The translations under genes and the position numbers were made by a program. The notes beneath the pieces are model-generated. The model did no database searches. It worked only from the letters and a program-made list of their open reading frames with translations, and was not told the origin of the DNA. A stretch of DNA of 41,111 nucleotides, from positions 1 through 41,111 of the forward strand of contig JBHHZE010000031.1 of the NCBI GenBank assembly GCA_046757925.1, read 5' to 3'. Of this stretch, positions 8,910 to 16,300 are shown one piece after another. This DNA comes from JAZDCZ01 sp046757925 (GTDB taxonomy: Bacteria > Gemmatimonadota > Gemmatimonadetes > Gemmatimonadales > GWC2-71-9). Every line of letters begins with the position of its first letter. Positions within the stretch are counted from its first letter, which is position 1.

Positions 8910-10943
8910 GCCTCGTTTCAGAGATCGCATCGCTTCGCCCGGTCCCATGACTAACATCAGGTCTCCCTCACGGAATCTATAGTCCGCCGTCGGTGCTGTA
9001 TCGAGCTGCTCGTTGCCGTCCTCTGTGGGGTGTTTGACCATCAAGATGCTCACGCCGAACCGCTGCCGGATATCCAATTCGCGAATCGTTTTTCCCACAA
9101 AGACACTTGGTGCTGCTACTTCGGCTACCACCGTGTCAGGGGCCGAGGGCAGAGATTCAATTTTGTTTTCCGCGCTCACCGTGGCAGCCATACTGTGTGC
9201 CATGTCCCGCTTGAAAATTTCCGTGTTATAGCGCTGGATGACATCCTCTGGCCAGATCACACCTACGATTCGACCGTTATCCACTACCGGTACCTCGCCG
9301 CGATATCCACCGAGCAACTTCATGACGTGTGCCAACGAGTCTGTTGGTGATACTGTGGGAAAGTCCGCCACTACCATAACATCCTGCGCGATCACAAGGG
9401 CGCCGAGCGATGAGGCGTCAGCCATCACCGGCCTTATCTCGTTTGCTGTGATTATTCCCAACAGACAGTCTTCTTCGTCCAATACGAACAGTGTGTTTCC
9501 CTGATGGTCGAGAAACCTACTTACTAGCGGTATCAGCCCATCTGCTGCAGAGACGCTGGCAAAGTCGCTGCGCATTTGCTCTCGAACGGTTACATGCTGC
9601 AGGACGTTGAGAGCTTTACCCTTGCGGATGTCGATGCCGCGGCGCAGCAGCTTGATAGTGTAGATGGAGCCGGTCTGAAGCTTTGTCGCCAGCAGTGTCG
9701 CAATGATGCAGCTGATCATGAGCGGGAGCATGATCTTGTACTCGCCGGTCAGCTCGAAAATGATCAGTATTGCGGTTATCGGTGCGGCCGTCCCAGCCGC
9801 GACTACTGCACCCATTCCAACTAGTGCGTATGCTCCCGGTCCGGCGGTGGACAGCGGCCAGATCGTGTGCACCACGGTTCCGATAGCGCCGCCCAACATC
9901 GCTCCGATAAAGAGCGATGGCGCGAATATGCCTCCGGATCCTCCGGAGCCGATGGTGATCGAAACCGCCAGTATCTTGAGCACTACCAGGAGGAGCATGA
10001 ACTTCCAGACGATGGCGCCGTTCAGAGCGTCGTTGATCGCCTCGTAGCCAACGCCAAAGACGTGTGGTGCCCATAACCCGATCACCCCAACAGCGGCTCC
10101 TCCGAGCAGCCCCTTGATGGGTGGATACATGCGGATCTTGTCGAACAGATCTTCAAGACCGTACAAGGTTCGTACAAACGCTAGTGCCACGATTCCCGCC
10201 AGGATGCCCATCGCGGCATAGGCAAAGAGTTCGTTTGCGTTGACCAGACTGTAGGCCGGGACCTGGAAAGCGGGAAAGTCGCCCAGGAAGTGTTGACTCA
10301 CGACTGTACCCGCAACGGATGAGATCACGATGGGTGAGAACTGTGACACGCCGAAATCTCCCAGTATGATCTCGACGGCGAACAGGGCTCCCGCAACCGG
10401 GGCGTTGAACGTGCCGGCAATGCCCGCTGCGGCACCACAACCCACCAACGTCCTGAGTCTCTGTTGATCGATTCTGAGCCACTGTCCGATGGTCGACCCG
10501 AGCGCGGAACCGATCTGTACGATTGGGCCCTCTCGACCGACTGAGCCCCCGGAGGCAATACATATTCCGGAGGCGAACATCTTGGCGACGACTACGCGGG
10601 GTCTGATGCGCCCGTTCTTGAGGGCCACTGCTTCCATGACCTCAGGGACGCCGTGTCCCTTTGCCTCTCGCGCAAAGCCATAAGTGATCAGGCCGACGAG
10701 CAGACCCCCGATGGTCGGGGCAACGATCTTCCACCAAAACGGCAATCCCGATATGTAGTCGAGCGTATACTCACCCTGCCGCCAGGACACTTCGTTCATG
10801 ATGCGGATGAGCATGCGGAAGCCGACAGCGCTGAACCCGCCGAGGAGCCCGATCGCGACAGACACCAACACCATGTAGATCTGCTCGGTTTGGCGCAGTG
10901 TGTCGTGCAGATGTCGAAGATATTTTATGACCGGCTTGATCAT
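8889..10943 (-). CDS. CLC-type chloride channel/antiporter with CBS pair and RCK-C domain
   Basis: About 684 residues, an integral inner-membrane CLC protein. The anion-pathway motifs are clear: GSVGREGPIVQIGS contains the external gating glutamate (GREGP), GSGGSGGIFAPSLF is the second filter segment, and GEYKIMLP holds the central tyrosine. The position of the internal proton glutamate of E. coli ClcA (second E of IIEEM) appears to be isoleucine here (AVEII), which may alter proton coupling. After the membrane domain come two CBS domains and a TrkA-C/RCK-C domain (from about VAEVAAPSVFVGKTI to MGPGE), which bind nucleotides or ions in relatives. ATG 10943 was chosen; an in-frame TTG at 10976 is possible. 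Neither has a strong ribosome site. It is divergent from the AdiC-like transporter. Confidence 0.9.
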   Translation of the reverse strand: MIKPVIKYLRHLHDTLRQTEQIYMVLVSVAIGLLGGFSAVGFRMLIRIMNEVSWRQGEYTLDYISGLPFWWKIVAPTIGGLLVGLITYGFAREAKGHGVPEVMEAVALKNGRIRPRVVVAKMFASGICIASGGSVGREGPIVQIGSALGSTIGQWLRIDQQRLRTLVGCGAAAGIAGTFNAPVAGALFAVEIILGDFGVSQFSPIVISSVAGTVVSQHFLGDFPAFQVPAYSLVNANELFAYAAMGILAGIVALAFVRTLYGLEDLFDKIRMYPPIKGLLGGAAVGVIGLWAPHVFGVGYEAINDALNGAIVWKFMLLLVVLKILAVSITIGSGGSGGIFAPSLFIGAMLGGAIGTVVHTIWPLSTAGPGAYALVGMGAVVAAGTAAPITAILIIFELTGEYKIMLPLMISCIIATLLATKLQTGSIYTIKLLRRGIDIRKGKALNVLQHVTVREQMRSDFASVSAADGLIPLVSRFLDHQGNTLFVLDEEDCLLGIITANEIRPVMADASSLGALVIAQDVMVVADFPTVSPTDSLAHVMKLLGGYRGEVPVVDNGRIVGVIWPEDVIQRYNTEIFKRDMAHSMAATVSAENKIESLPSAPDTVVAEVAAPSVFVGKTIRELDIRQRFGVSILMVKHPTEDGNEQLDTAPTADYRFREGDLMLVMGPGEAMRSLKRGVPRNEL

Positions 10944-11133
10944 TGGCGCAACTGAAATCGACGAGATTGGTTCCAAATCTAGCTCGAAAAATTGGAATGT
11001 GGTGTGTCGAGCAGCAACCGGAAGAGGAGGAGCGATGTCGGCAAGACTCGAATCCTTATGGACAAGAGTGGAGACAGGTGCTTAAATGAGACTCGCCTAG
11101 TCATCCTGCTGACGAAAGGATCGTCTTCTACAA

Positions 11134-12486
11134 ATGGAGCGCTCAATCGACGGTCGGAGCAGGAGGGGGCTGGGTCTGTGGATGGCGACTGCGCTCGTGG
11201 TCGGCAATATGATCGGCTCGGGTGTGTTTCTGCTGCCGGCAACGCTGGCACAGTACGGTGGTATCAGCGTGGGCGGTTGGCTCGTGACGTCGGCGGGCGC
11301 GCTATTGTTGGCACTGGTATTCGCACGTCTCAGCAGTATGGTACCCAAGGCCGGCGGACCGTATGTGTACACCAGGAGAGGCCTCGGGGAGTTCGCCGGG
11401 TTCCTGGTGGCTTGGGGATATTGGATATCCATCTGGACGAGCAACGCTGCGATTGCGGTGGCGCTCGTTTCTTATCTGTCGGTATTCTGGCCGGCCCTCA
11501 CACAGAACGGCGTACTCGCCGCGTCGGTGGCGATCTCAACGATCTGGCTTCTCAGCTGGATAAATGCCAGCGGTGTGCGCAACGCCGGATTCGTTCAGGT
11601 CACTACGGTCATCCTGAAGCTCGTTCCATTGGTTGCGGTCGCCACGCTCGGATTGTTGTACTTCAACTCCGATCATTTCACACCGCTAAATGTGAGTGGT
11701 GAAACCAACCTGTCTGCCATAACGGCGACCGTGGCGCTGACATTATGGGCCTTCCTCGGCCTGGAGTCAGCAACCGTTCCGGCAGGTGATGTGGTAGATC
11801 CGGAGCGTACCATTCCCCGCGCCACTGTCTTCGGAACGTTGTGTGCAGCAACCGTGTACATCTTGGGAACCGTTGCGGTAATGGGAATCATACCTCCTGC
11901 CGGACTCGCAACGTCGAGCGCACCCTTTGCGGATGCAGCTAGCAAGGTGTGGGGTGGATGGGCAGCCTATGGCGTCGGGATGGGAGCCGTTATCTCCTGC
12001 TTTGGCGCACTCAATGGATGGATAATGCTGCAAGGGCAAATCCCATTTGCAGCTGCGCGCGACGGGGTCTTTCCAGCATTCTTCGGCCGGACTTCCAAGC
12101 AAGGCACTCCCACGCTGGGCATTCTGATATCCAGCGTGCTGGTGAGTGTGCTCATTGCCACGAACTACACGAGAAGTTTGGTGGAGCAGTTCAAGTTCAT
12201 CATCTTGCTGGCCACACTCAACACCTTGGTGCCATATGCCCTCTCGTGTGTGTCGGAGCTCATGATCTTTATCAAGGAACGCTCACGTTTCAGTGGACAA
12301 CGATTGATGGGATCGAGTGTCATCGCCCTGTTAGCGTTCGCCTACACAGTGTGGGCAATTGCGGGTGCGGGCAGCCGTACCGTGTACCTTGGTTTTCTTC
12401 TGCTGTTACTGGGGTTGCCGGTTTACGTGTGGGTGAAATGGCAACAGAGCTATCAGAAAAACGACGCAGTCAAGACGGAAGGATGA
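11134..12486 (+). CDS. APC-superfamily amino-acid antiporter, AdiC/PotE-like
   Basis: A 450-residue, roughly 12-helix transporter that resembles E. coli AdiC along most of its length. Shared features include the substrate loop in helix 1 (GSGVFLLPATLAQYGG), the Y96-W97 pair, N104, W205 and E211 in helix 6 (TLWAFLGLESATV), and W296 in helix 8 (NGWIMLQGQ). These line up with AdiC Y93, N101, W202, E208 and W293, which bind and gate arginine/agmatine. I infer exchange of a basic amino acid or its amine, but the exact substrate is not proven. AAAGGA lies 13 bases before the ATG, a little far. The divergent CLC gene suggests charge balancing. No decarboxylase is in the window. Confidence 0.85.
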   Translation: MERSIDGRSRRGLGLWMATALVVGNMIGSGVFLLPATLAQYGGISVGGWLVTSAGALLLALVFARLSSMVPKAGGPYVYTRRGLGEFAGFLVAWGYWISIWTSNAAIAVALVSYLSVFWPALTQNGVLAASVAISTIWLLSWINASGVRNAGFVQVTTVILKLVPLVAVATLGLLYFNSDHFTPLNVSGETNLSAITATVALTLWAFLGLESATVPAGDVVDPERTIPRATVFGTLCAATVYILGTVAVMGIIPPAGLATSSAPFADAASKVWGGWAAYGVGMGAVISCFGALNGWIMLQGQIPFAAARDGVFPAFFGRTSKQGTPTLGILISSVLVSVLIATNYTRSLVEQFKFIILLATLNTLVPYALSCVSELMIFIKERSRFSGQRLMGSSVIALLAFAYTVWAIAGAGSRTVYLGFLLLLLGLPVYVWVKWQQSYQKNDAVKTEG

Positions 12487-12493
12487 GCGGTAG

Positions 12494-12522
12494 CGTCTCT
12501 CACCGTCTCTCACCGTCTCTCA
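12494..12522. repeat. Ten-base tandem repeat, about 2.9 copies
   Basis: The unit CGTCTCTCAC is repeated at 12494-12503, 12504-12513 and 12514-12522 without mismatch. It fills the gap between two convergent genes and includes the stop codon of the DUF411 gene, so copy-number slippage could change the last residues of that protein. Confidence 0.85.
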
Positions 12523-12977
12523 TATACGCTGCTATTGCCATTCGCGTCGAAGGCCAAGACGGCATAGGGCTCGCTGTACCCCACTTCCATCCCGGGCGAT
12601 CCGGCCGGCATGCCTGGGACGCTCAAGCCCTTGATGGCTGGGCGCTCTGCCAGCAAGCGACGGATAGTTGCGGCCGGAACATGTCCCTCGACGACATATC
12701 CGTCGACCAGGGCAGTGTGACATGCGAGCAGGTTCTGGGTTACGCCGTAACGCTGCTTGATTTGCGAGAGATCTGCCACGTTCTGGGTCTTTACCTTGAA
12801 TCCGTCAGCCTCCAGATGCTTAACCCATTGCTCGCAGCAGCCGCACGTGGCTGATTTGTACACCATGATCTCGGGCTCGTCACCGGAGTTCCACGGGTGC
12901 CACGCCATCATGAGGAGGATGAGCGCGATAGCCGCGGCCCCTGCTGTAAGCTTGTTCCAATGTTTCGCAATACTCAT
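12510..12977 (-). CDS. DUF411 periplasmic metal-binding protein
   Basis: 155 residues. An N-terminal membrane helix or signal (about residues 10-28) leads into the DUF411 domain. The hallmark Cys cluster C45-G-C47-C48 (SATCGCCEQW), a later C86-H87 pair (LLACHTA) and GYVVEGHVP with H99 are all present. DUF411 proteins are usually found with copper or other heavy-metal resistance genes and are thought to bind metal in the periplasm. No copper pump sits next to it; the nearest metal genes here are the cupredoxin and P1B ATPase at 38-41 kb. GAGGGGG lies about ten bases before the ATG. It is convergent with the antiporter gene. Confidence 0.85.
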   Translation of the reverse strand: MSIAKHWNKLTAGAAAIALILLMMAWHPWNSGDEPEIMVYKSATCGCCEQWVKHLEADGFKVKTQNVADLSQIKQRYGVTQNLLACHTALVDGYVVEGHVPAATIRRLLAERPAIKGLSVPGMPAGSPGMEVGYSEPYAVLAFDANGNSSVYERR

Positions 12978-13008
12978 GTGCGACGTATCCCCCTCGAATC
13001 CGTTAGCC

Positions 13009-13041
13009 CTGAGACCTCACTCTGAAACCTTACTCAATATA
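13009..13041 (-). promoter_or_regulatory. Direct repeat overlapping the probable DUF411 promoter
   Basis: Upstream of the DUF411 gene, two imperfect 13-base copies lie head to tail at 13009-13021 and 13022-13034 (CTGAGACCTCACT and CTGAAACCTTACT on +). A -10-like TATATT on the minus strand is at 13036-13041, which would put the transcription start inside the repeat. Such a placement suits a repressor or metal-sensor operator. No convincing -35 was found. Confidence 0.35.
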
Positions 13042-13087
13042 TCTACCCGGCACGGATGAGGTTTGCGGCATTCTACCGTTAACCTTT

Positions 13088-13115
13088 CTTAATAATCCTC
13101 ACTTAATAACCCTCA
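13088..13115. repeat. Fourteen-base tandem duplication
   Basis: CTTAATAATCCTCA (13088-13101) is followed immediately by CTTAATAACCCTCA (13102-13115), one mismatch. It lies between the DUF411 start and the terminator of the DUF4384 gene. Confidence 0.75.
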
Positions 13116-13128
13116 CGCATTCCACAGC

Positions 13129-13156
13129 AAAAGCGAGGGAACCAAGGCTCCCTCGC
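13129..13156 (-). terminator. Intrinsic terminator of the DUF4384 gene
   Basis: Read on the minus strand, an 8-base stem GCGAGGGA/TCCCTCGC with an 8-base loop (13133-13156) is followed by TTTT (13129-13132). It begins about 30 bases after the DUF4384 stop codon, a standard rho-independent layout. Confidence 0.75.
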
Positions 13157-13186
13157 TCATATCGCTGGCGGTCTCGACGGGCGGAC

Positions 13187-14845
13187 CTACGGTTTTCTGC
13201 GTCGGCTACCAGAACTTCTTGCCGTCCGGCTGCGGACCGACACGGCCCGTGACCTCGCCCGAGAGGGTGAAGACCGTCTCACACTCGGTCGACTGGTCCG
13301 AGCCGACGGACGGGATATTCTCGTCGGGCCACTCCGCCTCGCACTCCGCCCCGTCGTCACTGCACGCCGCTTGAGCTGAAACGTGCGCCGTGATTGTACG
13401 CTGCTGCCGCGATTCGAATTGATCCTCGGGCGGGAGACCGCGCGCGATCTCGTTCTCACGGTGGGCTTACTCCGGCGTGCCGTTCGCGGCCGCGGTGCAG
13501 CCGTGGCCTCTCTGGGGCGGACGGATCGGCGCGCCGTGCGCGGCGCAGCAGTGGTGCCCCTGGACTCGACTGACCGGCGCGACGGACGCGCGGCGTCGGG
13601 TCTGGTACGTTGTGACGAGCTTGCCACTCTGCGACCACTGCGTGCCGGCGCCGCCGAGGTGCTCGGTCGGCCTTGTGACGGTGTAGCCGTCCGTCGCCCA
13701 GGTGAGGCATCCAACCTCTGGCCCTCCGACCTTCCGCTAATCTGGACGGAGCGGCGGCGTACCCTTACGCCGGATGCCCGTTTCGCAGGGGTCACGCTGG
13801 TGTGTCGACGAGCGATGGCGCTACGGCGCCGAGTTGGCGAAACCGCCGAGCGCGACCCGACACCGCTGCGTCGGTTGGCCTTCGTAAATACTCTTCGTCC
13901 CGACTGCCCACTGCTGACCGTCGGCCGTATGCGTGTGGGACGCAACCTCGGAATGGTCTCCACGAAAACCGTTCCTCGATGCCCGAATCCGAACCCCGAG
14001 TGCCGCCCGAAACCGAAGCTGGAACCGTAGAAGAACGGATCGTAGAAGAACGGGTCGTAGAAAAACGGATCGTGAAAGAACGGATCGTAGAAAAACGGGT
14101 CGTAGTGATACGGATCGTACCCGCCGAACCCGAAGCCGATGCCGAAGGTGAATCCATGTCCACCGTAATACGGACGGTGCAACAGGTAGTGGCGCCGTGC
14201 ATAGGTGTAGCCGGGACCATAGAGAACGGTGAAGCCGAGTCTGGTGCCCCGGTATCCGTATGGCGGGTAGTACGGATCGTAGAGACTGAGATGATAGCGG
14301 TGCTCGGCGACTGCGGTGCGGGGTTGCTCGACCTCGTATTGATCCAGGTCGTAATCGAAGTATGCTCCCGATGCCAGCCGCAACGCGAGGTCGGTGAGTT
14401 CCGCCTCGTCGTCGTCGTCCACCCTCCACGTGTCCTCCAACGTGTAGTCCCAATGGTTGCCCCGGACTAACCCGTCGAACTTGAAGGGGTCTCGTGAGAA
14501 TGCCGCATATACGGTGCCGATTCCTTCGGAGGCGTAAACGGTGAAGGACTTGCGGTCCCCACGGCCCCGGAGTTCGTACTTCTTTCCGCCGCGAATGAAG
14601 TTGTCGTCGTTGGGATCTAGCGGAAAAAGAACTCGCACACGTCCATCGGGCTCGGCATGGAGCACAACCAGATAGCCGTCTGACTCGGTGCGGACGTAGG
14701 TCTTGACCTCGTCGCCCAAGTGTGCGTCGCGCTCACTGATCCAGACTTTGACTGGCGGGTCGGACTCCTGAACGGCAGCTGGTGCGGCAGTGGCACCGAG
14801 CCCAGTTGCAGGAGCCAGTAGAGAAAAGAGTAGGGCACTCAGCAT
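13187..14845 (-). CDS. Exported DUF4384 protein with YDPFF repeats and Arg/Ser-rich tail
   Basis: About 552 residues, starting at the ATG at 14845, five bases after GAGGAG; a GTG two codons earlier is less likely. A signal peptide (MLSALLFSLLAPATGLGATAAP) is followed by a DUF4384 domain at roughly residues 30-130 (VKVWISERDAHLGDEVKTYV, GYLVVLHAEPDGRVRVLFP), a beta-rich module often fused to kinases or cell-surface proteins. A Tyr/Gly/Phe-rich middle contains about six consecutive D-P-F-F-Y/H units. The last half is strongly basic, made of Arg, Ser, Thr, Ala and Pro with repeated RRS and TARRS motifs. The tail could bind nucleic acid or anionic surface polymer; that is only inference. The ribosome site can pair with an upstream ACTCC in a small hairpin. 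Confidence 0.7.
   Translation of the reverse strand: MLSALLFSLLAPATGLGATAAPAAVQESDPPVKVWISERDAHLGDEVKTYVRTESDGYLVVLHAEPDGRVRVLFPLDPNDDNFIRGGKKYELRGRGDRKSFTVYASEGIGTVYAAFSRDPFKFDGLVRGNHWDYTLEDTWRVDDDDEAELTDLALRLASGAYFDYDLDQYEVEQPRTAVAEHRYHLSLYDPYYPPYGYRGTRLGFTVLYGPGYTYARRHYLLHRPYYGGHGFTFGIGFGFGGYDPYHYDPFFYDPFFHDPFFYDPFFYDPFFYGSSFGFGRHSGFGFGHRGTVFVETIPRLRPTRIRPTVSSGQSGRRVFTKANRRSGVGSRSAVSPTRRRSAIARRHTSVTPAKRASGVRVRRRSVQISGRSEGQRLDASPGRRTATPSQGRPSTSAAPARSGRRVASSSQRTRPDAARPSRRSVESRGTTAAPRTARRSVRPREATAAPRPRTARRSKPTVRTRSRAVSRPRINSNRGSSVQSRRTFQLKRRAVTTGRSARRSGPTRISRPSARTSRPSVRRSSPSRARSRAVSVRSRTARSSGSRRRKP
14028..14117 (-). repeat. Six 15-base tandem repeats encoding D-P-F-F-Y/H
   Basis: Within the DUF4384 gene, 15-base units close to GTAGAAGAACGGATC (plus strand) run from 14028 to 14117 in six copies differing at one to three positions. 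They keep the frame and encode a Tyr/Phe-rich pentapeptide. Copy number is expected to vary by slippage without breaking the frame. Confidence 0.85.
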
Positions 14846-15021
14846 TGTCACTCCTCAGTGGAGTCTCCGGCCGCGCCGCCGCGCCGGGATATCCGGCCAT
14901 GACGGTGCCTTCGCCCGATTCAATATAGCCAGATGTATGCCAACCTGTAAGCTACGTTGTGGCAGAAGGTTAGTGATCCGACAGGTGGGTGCGATCGTCC
15001 TCTTTTGGGGACTCGGTGTCT

Positions 15022-16290
15022 TTATGTACGCGTGCGCTGTGTTGCTAAGCGGTTGGCGGCATCAGCGGCCCGTACGATCCGGCCATTCCCAAACCGGGTG
15101 TTGATGCTGTCAACCGCTTCGAGGAGCTGGTGATCGCGGCGGGCCTCCGACGAGGCATTGTCGAATAAACTGAGTTGCTGGGTGCAATCTGGAGTTTGGA
15201 CGAGATTCGAGGCCGCGACGCCCACGAGTCGGGCGGGTGTGCGCCGCGCCGCTCTGAGCTTGCCGAGCAGTTGCCGCACCGAGTCACGAATGGGCCGATC
15301 CGACGCGGTCGCGGTGTCTAAGGTGTGGCTGGCTTGCCGGGTGGTGAAATCTGCATCCCGCAGCTTGACAGAGATGGTTCGGGCAAAGAATCGCTTGGCG
15401 CGTAGCTCTGCGGCCAGTCGGGTCGCCTGCCGCAGCGCCCGTTGCTCCAGATCGGCATCCGCGTCCAGGTCGGTAGCGAAGGTCTCCTCCCGGCTCAGAG
15501 ATTTGGCGGCCGCGTGCGCTATGACTGGGGCATCGTCGACTCCTCTCATCCGATCGTAGAGCCATGCTCCGGTGCGGGGGCCAAGCCATGCCGTCAAGCT
15601 GTCCGGGTCGATCGCAAGCGCGTCTCGCACGGTTGTGAGACCGCGACTGGCGAGCCGGCCCTGGAGCCGCGGTCCGACGCCGGGAATATCGGCCAGTTTG
15701 AGTTGCGATAGGAACCGAGCTTCGCTTCCGGGTGCGATGACAAAAACTCCCGTCGCACCCCGGTTTTGAGGCTTTGCACGTTTGGCCGCGAGCTTCGCGA
15801 CGAGTCGTGAACCGCCGCCTCCGATCGACACTCTGAGTCCTGTTTGATTCCAAACCCTCTCTCGGATCCGCCCAGCCGTGCAGGTGAGCGATTCGTCGCC
15901 ATAGAGCTGCGACGTGCCCGTCATGTCCAGATAGAATTCGTCTATGCTGGCGGATTCCACAATTGGTGTGAACTCCCGCAGCACGTTTCTGATTTCGCGG
16001 CTCTTGCGGCGACACAGCTCCCGAGGTACGGGAACGCGAGTTGCCCTAGGGCAGAGGCGCAATGCCTGAGCCATGGGCATTCCTGACCGAACCCCGAAAC
16101 GCCTGGTCTCGTATGAGGCAGAAGTGACGACTCCTCTGCCTTCGGCGCTACCTCCTACGACGAGCAGCGGAGCTGCACCCGCGCCTTCCGGGTCGGCCAG
16201 ACGCGCCACCGCCACGAAGAATGCATCGGCGTCGGCCAGGAGGATGCGGCGTTCAGAACTCAGTTGCGTTCTCTCCTGCTGCGAGGGCAC
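15022..16290 (-). CDS. dinB: DNA polymerase IV (Y-family translesion polymerase)
   Basis: 422 residues, GTG start with GAGG seven bases upstream. Y-family catalytic residues are visible: D20 in LADADAFF (followed by the aromatic steric-gate position) and D117-E118 in SASIDEFYLD. The SYETRRFGVRSGMP finger motif, the helix-hairpin-helix segment DIPGVGPRLQGRL and the little-finger domain (SLSREETF onwards) come in the usual order. QQLSLF near residue 378 fits a beta-clamp-binding motif, although it is followed by about 45 residues rather than ending the protein. It performs error-prone bypass of damaged template. The start is 10 bases after the stop of the FHA-protease, so the two are probably one transcript. 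No LexA-type operator was recognised. Confidence 0.9.
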   Translation of the reverse strand: MPSQQERTQLSSERRILLADADAFFVAVARLADPEGAGAAPLLVVGGSAEGRGVVTSASYETRRFGVRSGMPMAQALRLCPRATRVPVPRELCRRKSREIRNVLREFTPIVESASIDEFYLDMTGTSQLYGDESLTCTAGRIRERVWNQTGLRVSIGGGGSRLVAKLAAKRAKPQNRGATGVFVIAPGSEARFLSQLKLADIPGVGPRLQGRLASRGLTTVRDALAIDPDSLTAWLGPRTGAWLYDRMRGVDDAPVIAHAAAKSLSREETFATDLDADADLEQRALRQATRLAAELRAKRFFARTISVKLRDADFTTRQASHTLDTATASDRPIRDSVRQLLGKLRAARRTPARLVGVAASNLVQTPDCTQQLSLFDNASSEARRDHQLLEAVDSINTRFGNGRIVRAADAANRLATQRTRT

Positions 16291-16300
16291 TGCGGTTCCT

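Noticed and set aside
14028..14117. CRISPR-like array
   Set aside because: The units are 15 bases with no spacers, in frame within a coding region; an amino-acid repeat.
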